This document shows, piece after piece, positions 8,909 through 16,427 of a stretch of DNA of 55,984 bases (its first letter is position 1; the number at the start of each line of letters is the position of its first letter). Made by a program: the position numbers and the translations under genes. The DNA is from J005 sp964613235 (GTDB lineage Bacteria; Pseudomonadota; Zetaproteobacteria; Mariprofundales; Mariprofundaceae), in contig CAZTGM010000005.1 of assembly GCA_964613235.1 (NCBI GenBank), forward strand, positions 1 to 55,984, read 5' to 3'. Below the pieces are notes generated by a model. The model did not search any database. It was not told the origin of the DNA and worked only from the letters and a program-made list of their open reading frames with translations.

Positions 8909-9429
8909 CACCTCCAGTACTTGCAATTGTTGGCCGCTCCAATTCCGGTAAAACCACGCTGCTTGAAAAACTGGTCGCTGCATTGGTGCATCAGGGATTG
9001 CGTGTCAGCACGATCAAACACAGCCATCACCAGCCCGAAATGGATACGCCTGGCAAGGACAGTTGGCGGCATAAGCAGGCCGGTGCGCGAGGGACATTGC
9101 TCATTGGTCCGAAGCAGATGATGCTGGTGCGGGATGTAGAGCGCGAAGATTCGCCACAGGAGCTTGCCGATGCCTATTTCCCCGATGCGGATCTGGTGCT
9201 GGTGGAAGGCTTTGCCGCCATGCCAGGGCCGAAAATTGAGGTGGTGCGTGCCGTGCGTTCGCGTATCTTGCGTTGCGCGGAGACGGAACTGATCGCTGTG
9301 GCAAGTGATATCGGGGATTTGCATGTTTCCGTGCCCTGTTTCGATCTGAACGATGCGGAAGCCATGGCGGCACATATCCGGCAATGGATGACGGGGGGGC
9401 GGCATGGGCAAGAAATATTCGGCAATTGA
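8905..9429 (+). CDS. mobB: Molybdopterin-guanine dinucleotide biosynthesis adaptor protein
   Basis: 174 residues from the ATG at 8905 (ATGA with the moaE stop); an ATG at 8887 would add six residues. GTP-binding P-loop GRSNSGKTTL near the N-terminus, then TIKHSHHQPEMDTPGKDSWR with the conserved H/D of MobB, and LVLVEGF. It assists MobA in forming the guanine dinucleotide form of the cofactor used by NasA. It overlaps the next gene by 26 nt. Confidence 0.9.
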   Translation: MTPPVLAIVGRSNSGKTTLLEKLVAALVHQGLRVSTIKHSHHQPEMDTPGKDSWRHKQAGARGTLLIGPKQMMLVRDVEREDSPQELADAYFPDADLVLVEGFAAMPGPKIEVVRAVRSRILRCAETELIAVASDIGDLHVSVPCFDLNDAEAMAAHIRQWMTGGRHGQEIFGN

Positions 9430-9949
9430 TGATCAACATCGTGCGTTTATCGAACGGCAACATCTATTTTTCGTGGCCACGGCGACGGCAGACAGTCGCA
9501 TCAATGTATCGCCCAAGGGGCTGGACAGCTTGCGCGTGCTGGGTCCAAACAGGGTGCTCTGGCTGAACCTGACCGGTAGCGGCAATGAAACAGCGGCACA
9601 TCTGGTGCACGATGATCGCATGACCATCATGTTTTGCGCTTTTGAAGGAGATACGAAAATCCTGCGCCTGTACGGTCATGCGCGCATGATTTTGCCTTCG
9701 GATGCGCAATGGCATGAACTTTATGCGCATTTCGAGCCACAACAGGGTGTGCGGCAGATTTTCGACATGTCCGTCGATCTGGTGCATACTTCCTGTGGTT
9801 TCGGTGTACCGCTGTTCGCATATCAGGGGCAGCGTGAGTTGTTGCAGCGCTGGGCGGAGAAGAAGGGCGAGGACGGCATTCGCCGCTACTGGCGCGAGAA
9901 AAACGTCGTCAGTCTGGATGGCGCACCGATTCCGATTGCCGATGATTGA
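9404..9949 (+). CDS. Pyridoxamine 5'-phosphate oxidase-fold flavoprotein
   Basis: 181 residues with a split-barrel FMN-binding fold: FFVATATADSRINVSPKG near residue 22, then WLNLTGSGNETAAHL and MTIMFCAFEG. Not PdxH itself; it belongs to the broad PNPOx-like group whose substrates are mostly unknown. It overlaps mobB at its start and mobA at its end, so it is embedded in the MGD-forming part of the operon. A GGGGGGCGGC stretch just upstream could act as SD. The function in cofactor synthesis is not established; co-expression is all that can be inferred. Confidence 0.82.
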   Translation: MGKKYSAIDDQHRAFIERQHLFFVATATADSRINVSPKGLDSLRVLGPNRVLWLNLTGSGNETAAHLVHDDRMTIMFCAFEGDTKILRLYGHARMILPSDAQWHELYAHFEPQQGVRQIFDMSVDLVHTSCGFGVPLFAYQGQRELLQRWAEKKGEDGIRRYWREKNVVSLDGAPIPIADD

Positions 9950-10505
9950 CAATTGCACAGCTGTGATTCTGACCGGTGGAGAATCCCGTCGCATGGGGCG
10001 GGACAAGGCTGCGGCGATATTTCAGGGAAAACCGCTCTGGCGCCATGTGTACGACTCCGTCGCCCCGCTGTTCGATACCGTGATGTTTAGCGTTCGCGCG
10101 CTACGCGAGGACTTGCCGTATCCTCAGGCTCAGGATGCGTTTGTTGCGCGCGGCCCTATCGTCGGCATTGCCTCGGCGCTGATGGTTGTGGAAACGGAAT
10201 GGGTGTTCATTGCAGGCTGCGACATGCCATTCATCCAGCCGGATCTTGTGCGTTTCATGGCCGAAAAGCGGGCTGGGCATGATGCTGTGCTGGGCGAAGC
10301 CGTCGGTTGCTGGCAGCCGCTGCTGGCCTTCTATGCGCAAAGCGCGCTGCCCGCCATGCGAGCGCGTATGGCCAAGGATGAGCGCAGTCTGATGCGCCTG
10401 ATTGCGGATGACCTTGATGCTGTCATTCTGGCGGAATCGAGCATGCGTTGCTTTGATCACGGTTTGCAAAGTTTTACTGATTTCGATTCAACAAAGCGAT
10501 TTTAG
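9942..10505 (+). CDS. mobA: Molybdenum cofactor guanylyltransferase
   Basis: 187 residues from the ATG at 9942, which lies inside the end of the previous gene. Nucleotidyltransferase signature LTGGESRRMGRDKA binds GTP; GCDMPF is the metal-binding aspartate region; later ERSLMRLI is conserved. Transfers GMP to molybdopterin to make MGD, which NasA requires. Last gene of the operon; the next 196 bp to the convergent gene hold no gene or clear terminator that I can identify. Confidence 0.92.
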   Translation: MIDNCTAVILTGGESRRMGRDKAAAIFQGKPLWRHVYDSVAPLFDTVMFSVRALREDLPYPQAQDAFVARGPIVGIASALMVVETEWVFIAGCDMPFIQPDLVRFMAEKRAGHDAVLGEAVGCWQPLLAFYAQSALPAMRARMAKDERSLMRLIADDLDAVILAESSMRCFDHGLQSFTDFDSTKRF

Positions 10506-10701
10506 TCCACGTATTTGACAGGCTGATTGTAGCTTGCGAATTGCTAAGGGGGAGCATAAGAATTTAGACATTCAATGCAACATGGATTACCGTACCTGGA
10601 GAGGTTTTTCTCGCTGGTATGCATTCATCATGCGGTGCTTAAAATGCCTTGAAGCGTCACAAAAAGGCTCGCGATACAGCCAGAATTAGTGTTAACAGGC
10701 C

Positions 10702-11142
10702 CTAGTGCAAACGGATGGTCATGTTGATGTTATCGGCGTTAAGCCTGAAGGCGGCTTTGTCGAAGGACGGTTTGGCAAACGGGATATAATTGTTGGAAAA
10801 ACCCACAGGCTCATCCGGGCTGGGAATGGGGAACCAGTGCATGTCCAGTTTACCGTTATCGTTCAGATCGAGGAAAGCCTCGATGGCATAACGATCCGGG
10901 AAGGGGATATCCACCAGCGTACATGACAGGGAATCATATTTGTCGGCAGGGATATGCAGCCGTTGTACGGCCTGTTCGTCATGCAACCAGCCATCGCGCC
11001 GGAACAGCAGAACTATCAGCGGCGCCTGTTGGGTGATGCCGGATACCTGTAGATGAAGGGTCGCTGCGGTCGGGTCAGCCGAGACGGCGCCGGGCACCGC
11101 CAGCCATAGCCACATGATGAACCATGCCAGCAAGGGTCTCAC
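10702..11142 (-). CDS. DUF2141 family exported protein
   Basis: 146 residues with an N-terminal signal peptide (to about ...VPGAVSA, cleavage before DPT), starting at GTG. The mature part is a DUF2141 beta-sandwich: YAIEAFLDLNDNGKLD, then EPVGFSNN, and a closing NINMTIRLH strand. Function of the family is unknown; it is periplasmic or exported. Last gene of the four-gene MarR operon, one base after the stop of the preceding gene. Confidence 0.82.
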   Translation of the reverse strand: MRPLLAWFIMWLWLAVPGAVSADPTAATLHLQVSGITQQAPLIVLLFRRDGWLHDEQAVQRLHIPADKYDSLSCTLVDIPFPDRYAIEAFLDLNDNGKLDMHWFPIPSPDEPVGFSNNYIPFAKPSFDKAAFRLNADNINMTIRLH

Positions 11143-11143
11143 C

Positions 11144-11611
11144 TCAGACCGATTCCCGGCGGAAAAATTCGATGAAACATTGAACCGGGCCTATGGCCTG
11201 AATGTGATGTGGAACCTCAGGTGGCACCGCAGCTGATTCACCGGCATGTATTATTCGTGGCGCGACGCCTTGCCGCTCAAGCGTATATTGCAGGCAGCCA
11301 CCAAGCACATGAATCATGCCCCATACACCGGCTTTTGTCGCATGTGAGGCCTGTAATGCCTGCGGAATTGTTGCTTCGGTGAATATCGGCGTCTGCTTAT
11401 ATGATTTCAGGCCTTCCGGTAACTCCAGTGCGTCGCAGCGTACGCAATTCAGATGCATCCCCAGCCTGCTGTTACGGCCGGCTTTGCTTTCCACCCAGGG
11501 GCGCAGCGTAAACGGCGGCTGATGACGGACATGCTGTCCGTGGTGGCAGTCGAGTTCGGCCACCCAGTGACCGAATTCATCCTGATGATAGCCGATGATG
11601 CGTCGCTTCAT
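11144..11611 (-). CDS. DUF3565-DUF1971 fusion protein (TehB/YeaR-like cupin)
   Basis: 155 residues made of two parts. Residues 1-62 are a DUF3565 module (GYHQDEFGHWVAELDC, RHQPPF, RPWV, then CVRCD, a possible metal site). Residues 65-155 are a DUF1971 cupin: LPEGLKSYKQTP, FTEATIP, KAGVWGMIHVLGG and PPEVPHHI. DUF1971 is found in YeaR, part of the nitrate/NO-responsive yeaR-yoaG operon of E. coli, and at the N-terminus of some TehB proteins (family knowledge). The start overlaps the cytochrome stop (ATGA). Confidence 0.8.
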   Translation of the reverse strand: MKRRIIGYHQDEFGHWVAELDCHHGQHVRHQPPFTLRPWVESKAGRNSRLGMHLNCVRCDALELPEGLKSYKQTPIFTEATIPQALQASHATKAGVWGMIHVLGGCLQYTLERQGVAPRIIHAGESAAVPPEVPHHIQAIGPVQCFIEFFRRESV

Positions 11612-12078
11612 CGCGCTTCGGCAGGCAGCTGATAGGCGGCATGGCAGGCAATGCAGCGACTCATGGTATCCGCCAGTTTCAACTGAATCGCCTGGGTTGA
11701 TGCGCCTTTGTTGGCCATATCGGCGATTTCATCAAAGGCGTAATGTGTTCCGAACCCCAGCTTTTTGAATGCTAGAGGCAATTTGGCCTTCAGACGAAAA
11801 TCCATTGTGGATATGGCGGCCTTACCGACCTGGCGGGCGGCTGATTCGATGGTGGGAAGATCATTTTCCGCCAGTGCGGCAACAATGGTTTGCGTAGTTT
11901 CCAGTAGTACGCGCATTTCACCCAGTACGGCCTGTCGTTCAGCCGGTTCAAGCAATACGGAAGTGCGTCCGTCATTGGCCGGTGTCGTGCTGCCAAGTAC
12001 AATAACCTTGATACTACCTGCCAGTAGCAATGTGCCAAGAATGGCGATGGCAATCCAGTGTGGTGTGGTTGTTTTCAT
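11608..12078 (-). CDS. Membrane-anchored cytochrome c'-like monohaem protein
   Basis: 156 residues with an N-terminal hydrophobic segment (about 8-28) that is a membrane anchor or uncleaved signal, then a helical domain with a single haem-attachment motif CIACH near the C-terminus, followed by AAY. C-terminal CxxCH in a four-helix bundle is typical of cytochrome c', many of which bind NO. The SD AAGGAG lies 6 nt before the ATG, and the ATG overlaps the marR stop. Redox partner unknown. Confidence 0.78.
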   Translation of the reverse strand: MKTTTPHWIAIAILGTLLLAGSIKVIVLGSTTPANDGRTSVLLEPAERQAVLGEMRVLLETTQTIVAALAENDLPTIESAARQVGKAAISTMDFRLKAKLPLAFKKLGFGTHYAFDEIADMANKGASTQAIQLKLADTMSRCIACHAAYQLPAEAR

Positions 12079-12533
12079 GTGTGCTCCTTCTTTTTCTGAA
12101 TCAGCATGTGTGAGATATGTTGCAGTGTTTGCATGGTGATCGCCCGGTGTTCGTCAGATATGCCGTGCAAGACTTCCTGCTGAAAGTCACGCACCAATGG
12201 CAACAGTACATCCATGGCCGCATTGCCATTGTCTGTCAGTACGATGCGGAAATAACGTCGGTCATCAGGGTGGGGTATGCGTTTGACCAGCGCTTTTTTC
12301 ACCAGCCCGTCAATGCGGCGGGTGATAGTGGTTTTATCGCGCATCATCAGGCTGGCCAGTTCAACCTGGGTCAATGGACCCTGTTCGTGTAAGCGGAACA
12401 GAATACCGAAGTCCTGTGCGGACAGGGGGTAACCCCGGTCGGCAAAACGCCGGGCGATTTCTTCGGTCATCAAAAAGGCCGTGCGGTTGATGTGCATACC
12501 GATGGCTTTATCCAGTTGAAATGATGAGCTCAT
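12075..12533 (-). CDS. MarR-family transcriptional regulator
   Basis: 152 residues from ATG 12533; an ATG at 12542 and a TTG at 12569 are possible in-frame starts. Winged-helix MarR fold: LSAQDFGILFRLHEQGPLTQ, RDKTTITRRIDGLVKKALVKR and HPDDRRYFRIVLTD. First gene of the operon with the cytochrome c'-like, DUF3565-DUF1971 and DUF2141 genes, and divergent from moeA, so it likely autoregulates from the 12534-12671 intergenic region. No SD precedes 12533, but a good -10 box lies 7 nt upstream, suggesting a leaderless start. Confidence 0.88.
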   Translation of the reverse strand: MSSSFQLDKAIGMHINRTAFLMTEEIARRFADRGYPLSAQDFGILFRLHEQGPLTQVELASLMMRDKTTITRRIDGLVKKALVKRIPHPDDRRYFRIVLTDNGNAAMDVLLPLVRDFQQEVLHGISDEHRAITMQTLQHISHMLIQKKKEHT

Positions 12534-12540
12534 AGGGTGC

Positions 12541-12569
12541 ATGCTAGCCACAACAGATGCATCATGCAA
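12541..12569 (-). promoter_or_regulatory. Predicted sigma-70 promoter of the MarR operon
   Basis: Read on the minus strand, TTGCAT (12569-12564), a 17-bp spacer, then TAGCAT (12546-12541). The -10 box ends 7 nt before the ATG at 12533, so transcription would start at or next to the start codon. Confidence 0.5.
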
Positions 12570-12594
12570 CTACCTTCTTGTCCATAGAACAGGT

Positions 12595-12629
12595 AGTGTT
12601 TTACACTGCAGTCATTGCATTACGATGCA
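12595..12629. promoter_or_regulatory. Two small palindromes, candidate MarR operators
   Basis: AGTGT-TTT-ACACT at 12595-12607 and TGCAT-TACG-ATGCA at 12616-12629 lie between the divergent marR and moeA genes. A further GATGCATC palindrome lies in the marR promoter spacer. MarR dimers usually bind such dyads near their own promoter; which of these is used cannot be told from sequence. Confidence 0.35.
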
Positions 12630-12671
12630 CGATTGTAAGGATGAGGATATCAAAACCGAAAGGACTGGATT

Positions 12672-13916
12672 ATGGCGTATTGTTCTGTCAGTGAAGCTCA
12701 GGGCTGTATTCTGGCACATCTTTCTGCACGACATAGCGAAACCGTGACATTGCATGATGCACTGGGGCGAGTGCTGGCCGTAGATGTGGCGGCCAATCGC
12801 AACCATCCGCCGTATGATGTTTCAGCTATGGATGGCTATGCCCTGCGTTTTGCCGATATTGCATCGGCAACAAAAACGTCCCCGGCAGTATTGACGGTTG
12901 TCGATGATATTCGTGCAGGACAGATGCCGACGATCAACATTCTTCCCGGCAAGGCGGCGCGCATCATGACCGGGGCGCCGGTACCAACCGGTGCGGATAC
13001 CGTTGTGCGTGTCGAAGATACCGAACAGCGCGGATCGGATGTACAGATTCTGGTGCCGCCGAAACTGGGCGCGAATATCCGTCCGTTGGGTGAAAACCTG
13101 AGCGATGGCGAAGTCGTATTAACGGCGGGCACGGAAATTACGCCCGGCGTGATGGCCATTCTGGCCATGGTGAAGCAGAAACAGGTACCGGTTTATGCGC
13201 AGCCTCGCGTGGCGATTGTATCGACCGGAGATGAGCTGGAAGGCATCGATGAGGTGGTTGACGAGAATAAAATTCCCGACGCTAATTCGCATGCCCTGTT
13301 TGCCCAGTGCAAGGCTTTGGGTATCGAGCCTGTATTGCTTGGTATTGCGCGTGATAATCCAATTGAATTGAAAGCGAAACTGGCAGTAGGTCTGGAATAT
13401 GATGTGCTGCTGGCTTCCGGTGGGGTGTCTGTTGGCCATCATGATTTTGTACGGCCGGTGCTGGATGCGCTCGGTATCACAATGCACTTCTGGCGCGTGG
13501 CTATGCGCCCTGGCCATCCGCTGGCATTCGGTACTTCGGCTGACGGTTGTGCGGTGTTCGGGTTACCGGGCAATCCGGTTTCCAGCATGGTGTGTTTTGA
13601 GCAGTTTGTCGCGCCTGCACTACGTAGTGTGATGGGCCATCGTGCCTTGTTCCGGCGTACTATCACGGCGCGGCTGGCGCATGATTTATCTGATCGTGCC
13701 GGACGCATGCACTTTGTGCGCGCCACACTGCAACGTGATGCGGGCGGATATCTGGCCAGCTCGACTGGCACGCAGGGCAGTGGCGTGCTGGTGAGCATGG
13801 CGCGGGCGGAAGGATTCATTATCGTACCTGCAGCCTGTGAGGCATTGAAGGCAGGTGATGAGGTGGTTGTGCAGTTGTTACATGGCATGGAATTTCAGCA
13901 GGAGGCGGGCATATGA
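12672..13916 (+). CDS. moeA: Molybdopterin molybdenumtransferase
   Basis: 414 residues, full length. Inserts molybdate into adenylylated molybdopterin. Conserved features: NRNHPPYDVSAMDGYA at the N-terminus, IMTGAPVPTGADTVVRVED, VAIVSTGDEL, ASGGVSVGHHDF and FGLPGNPVSSMVCFEQF. AAAGGA lies about 10 nt before the ATG. The stop overlaps mog (ATGA). The gene is divergent from the MarR operon and separated from mobA by it. Confidence 0.95.
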   Translation: MAYCSVSEAQGCILAHLSARHSETVTLHDALGRVLAVDVAANRNHPPYDVSAMDGYALRFADIASATKTSPAVLTVVDDIRAGQMPTINILPGKAARIMTGAPVPTGADTVVRVEDTEQRGSDVQILVPPKLGANIRPLGENLSDGEVVLTAGTEITPGVMAILAMVKQKQVPVYAQPRVAIVSTGDELEGIDEVVDENKIPDANSHALFAQCKALGIEPVLLGIARDNPIELKAKLAVGLEYDVLLASGGVSVGHHDFVRPVLDALGITMHFWRVAMRPGHPLAFGTSADGCAVFGLPGNPVSSMVCFEQFVAPALRSVMGHRALFRRTITARLAHDLSDRAGRMHFVRATLQRDAGGYLASSTGTQGSGVLVSMARAEGFIIVPAACEALKAGDEVVVQLLHGMEFQQEAGI

Positions 13917-14452
13917 GTGTGCGCATCGGTTTTGTGACAGTATCTGATCGCGCCAGCCGCGGTGAATATGAAGATCTGGGTGGCCCGGCCATGGTGGCCT
14001 GGTTTGAGCGCGTGCTTAGTTGTCCCTGGGCTGCTGTGCGGCGGGTTATTGCCGATGAGCAGGAGGTGATTGAAACAACGCTGAAGGAACTGGTCGATGA
14101 CGAAGGTTGTTGCCTGATTGTAACCACCGGCGGTACGGGGCCGGCAGAGCGTGACGTTACGCCGGAAGCTACGGAAGCCGTTTGCGATAAAATGATGCCT
14201 GGTTTCGGTGAGTTGATGCGTCAGGAATCATTGAAATTCGTTCCGACGGCCATTCTCTCGCGCCAGACGGCGGGTATTCGCGGTGGCACACTGATTATCA
14301 ATTTACCAGGCAAACCGTCAGCCATTGATGACTGCCTGAATGCTGTGTTTCCTGCCGTGCCCTATTGCATCGATTTGATAGGCGGGCCGTACCTGCAGGC
14401 GTATGATGGCGAGTGCAGGGTCTTTCGTCCGAAGCATGCGCGTAAGCGCTGA
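13913..14452 (+). CDS. mog: Molybdopterin adenylyltransferase
   Basis: 179 residues. Adenylates molybdopterin before MoeA inserts the metal. Family features: IGFVTVSDRASRGEYED, the TTGGTGPAERDVTPEAT loop, and GTLIINLPGKPSAIDDCL. The N- and C-terminal shape fits Mog rather than MoaB. Starts within the end of moeA, so the two last steps of Mo insertion are co-translated. Confidence 0.92.
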   Translation: MSVRIGFVTVSDRASRGEYEDLGGPAMVAWFERVLSCPWAAVRRVIADEQEVIETTLKELVDDEGCCLIVTTGGTGPAERDVTPEATEAVCDKMMPGFGELMRQESLKFVPTAILSRQTAGIRGGTLIINLPGKPSAIDDCLNAVFPAVPYCIDLIGGPYLQAYDGECRVFRPKHARKR

Positions 14453-14468
14453 GGTTTTTCGCTTATGC
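14440..14468 (+). other. Stem-loop across the mog stop codon
   Basis: GCGTAAGCG (14440-14448) pairs with CGCTTATGC (14460-14468) with one G-U pair around an 11-nt loop. No T tract follows, so it is a weak terminator candidate at best. A second small dyad, TGGCAC ... GTGCCA (14489-14510), lies just before the next gene. Confidence 0.3.
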
Positions 14469-14513
14469 ACGAAGCGCTGGCCTTGATATGGCACCTCATT
14501 TAGTGTGCCAGTT

Positions 14514-16163
14514 ATGTTTTTCTCCAGGCCAAAGCAACCATCCGACGAACAGATTCAGCAGCTGACACAGCTGTTTGCGCAGGGGCAGCTGGACAAACTG
14601 ATTGCACAGGCCGATGAATTGGTACGCAGGTTTCCACAGGCAGCACAGCTCCATAACATCCTTTCCGTAGCATACAGTGCTACCGGTGACTTTCATGCAG
14701 CTGCAGACAGTGCCGAACGCGCCATCCGTATTCAGCCGGACTTTGCCAAGGCACTGGTGAACCTGGGCAATGCGCTGGCCAATCTTGGTGAGAACAAGCA
14801 GGCGCTGGAGAGTTATCGGCAGGCCGTGCTGGTGGCACCGGAAATGGCCGAGGCGCATAATAATCTGGGCGCTTTTCTGGTGAGGCTGGATCGCAATGAA
14901 GAGGCCGTCGAATGTTTTCGCATGGCACTTGAGATTCACCCCGGTTATATCAAGGCGCTGAATAATCTTGGCTGTGCCCAGCTGGCATTAGGCCGCAACG
15001 ATGATGCCATTGCCTGTTTCGAGGAAGTATTGGAGTTGAAGCCCGATTATGCCGAGGCCTGCAATAATCTTGGCGGTGCCTTAAGGGATGCCGGTCGCAA
15101 ACAGGAGGCGGTAGCAAGCTTTTATCGTGCCATCGATTTTAATCCCCGTTATGCCGAAGCTTACCGGCAACTGGCCGATCTGTTGTCGTTTACGGATGAT
15201 GAACCATTGTATGCGGAGATGCAGGCATTGCTCGAAGATGGCGAGTTGTCAGATACGCAGCGCATGCATCTCAGTTTTGCACTGGCCAAGGCTGAGGAAG
15301 ATTTGGGTGAATATGAGCTGGCCTTTCGCTATCTGCAGCAGGGCAACCGGTTGCGCAAGGTATTGTCCGGTTATGTGATCGATGAAGATCGACAATTGTT
15401 TAACGCTATCAAGGCCGCGTTCAGCGTCGCGATACCCGAAGCGATCAGTGATGAGCCCCTGCCTGCCACGCCACTGTTTATTGTCGGCATGCCGCGCTCC
15501 GGCACGACGCTGGTGGAACAGATTCTGTGCAGTCACAGCGATGTTCATGGCGTGGGAGAGGTGCCTGCGCTGGATCATGCCATGAACGATATGGCATGGA
15601 GCGAATACGATGTTGCCACATCGCAATTGCAGCAGCTTCGTCGGCATTATGCCACCTGGCAGCGAGGCCTTGATGTCGAAGCGCGTTATATTACCGACAA
15701 AGCCATGCTCAATTTTCGCTGGATTGGTTTTATTCTGCAGGCTTTGCCGGAAGCGCGGATCATTCACATCAGACGCGATGCACGGGCAACCTGCTGGTCG
15801 ATTTACAGGCATTTCTTCGGTAGCGATGGTCTGGGTTATGCCTATGATTTGGCGGATGTGACCGAATACTACAAACTGTATACGGATCTGATGGCATTCT
15901 GGGAAAAACGGTTTCCCGGTCGTATTCACCATATCGATTACGAAATACTGACCGAGGCGCAGGAAGAACAGACACGCGCTCTGCTCGATTACTGCGGCCT
16001 GCCATGGCAGGCGGAATGTCTGGATTTTCATCGCAACAAACGCGCCGTGGCCACGGCTTCAAGTGAGCAGGTCAGAACCCGCATGTATCAGGGCAGTTCA
16101 AAGGCATGGCGTCGTTACGATGCATGGTTGCAGCCCATGCTGGAACGCCTGGAAGGGGTGTAA
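14514..16163 (+). CDS. TPR-repeat sulfotransferase
   Basis: 549 residues from ATG 14514 (a GTG at 14505 adds three). Residues about 10-215 are roughly six tetratricopeptide repeats (for example AHNNLGAFLVRLDRNEEAVE and CNNLGGALRDAGRKQEA). After a linker the sulfotransferase domain begins with the PAPS-binding loop PLFIVGMPRSGTTLVEQIL (about 316-334), then IIHIRRDARATCWS, the 3'-phosphate region. It would transfer sulfate from PAPS to a protein or glycan; the substrate is unknown. No SD is visible before either start. No sulfation neighbours are present. Confidence 0.82.
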   Translation: MFFSRPKQPSDEQIQQLTQLFAQGQLDKLIAQADELVRRFPQAAQLHNILSVAYSATGDFHAAADSAERAIRIQPDFAKALVNLGNALANLGENKQALESYRQAVLVAPEMAEAHNNLGAFLVRLDRNEEAVECFRMALEIHPGYIKALNNLGCAQLALGRNDDAIACFEEVLELKPDYAEACNNLGGALRDAGRKQEAVASFYRAIDFNPRYAEAYRQLADLLSFTDDEPLYAEMQALLEDGELSDTQRMHLSFALAKAEEDLGEYELAFRYLQQGNRLRKVLSGYVIDEDRQLFNAIKAAFSVAIPEAISDEPLPATPLFIVGMPRSGTTLVEQILCSHSDVHGVGEVPALDHAMNDMAWSEYDVATSQLQQLRRHYATWQRGLDVEARYITDKAMLNFRWIGFILQALPEARIIHIRRDARATCWSIYRHFFGSDGLGYAYDLADVTEYYKLYTDLMAFWEKRFPGRIHHIDYEILTEAQEEQTRALLDYCGLPWQAECLDFHRNKRAVATASSEQVRTRMYQGSSKAWRRYDAWLQPMLERLEGV

Positions 16164-16364
16164 AGCCAAACCTGCATTCTGGCTGCATTCCGCTTTTTCG
16201 AGCCCGCTTTTTCGTTTGAGAAGCTGCTGATCCACGGCTGTTTGTCGCATTCCTTTGATTGTGCCTGTCTGCGTCGACATGTCGCTGGCGCTTTATCTGT
16301 TGCACCGGCGAGGATCATATTCTTCGTCATATTGCAGTATGAAATACCCTAAACATTCAAAATA

Positions 16365-16410
16365 TCAAAAGTGTTTGAAGTATCAAAAGTGTTTGAAATG
16401 TCAAAAGTGT
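16365..16410 (+). repeat. Array of 18-bp direct repeats, each a palindrome (operator array)
   Basis: TCAAAAGTGTTTGA occurs at 16365-16378 and 16383-16396, and a third half-copy TCAAAAGTGT at 16401-16410; spacing is exactly 18 bp. Each full unit is a dyad, TCAAA-AGTG-TTTGA. The array overlaps the predicted -35 box of the next gene, as expected for operators bound by a helix-turn-helix regulator. Confidence 0.75.
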
Positions 16411-16421
16411 CCATATATGAT
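16393..16421 (+). promoter_or_regulatory. Predicted sigma-70 promoter of the HTH-receiver gene
   Basis: TTGAAA (16393-16398), a 17-bp spacer and TATGAT (16416-16421). The -35 box lies partly in the second 18-bp palindrome and the spacer contains the third repeat. The -10 box ends 6 nt before ATG 16428, which fixes that start and suggests a leaderless transcript. Confidence 0.6.
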
Positions 16422-16427
16422 TTGCTC

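Noticed and set aside
10506..10701. Possible mobile-element remnant or small RNA between mobA and DUF2141
   Set aside because: I see no terminal inverted repeats, no stable hairpin with T run and no open frame; nothing can be supported.
16371..16427. Earlier GTG/ATG starts of the HTH-receiver gene
   Set aside because: They fall inside the palindromic repeats and ahead of or within the predicted promoter; the HTH fold begins only after 16428.
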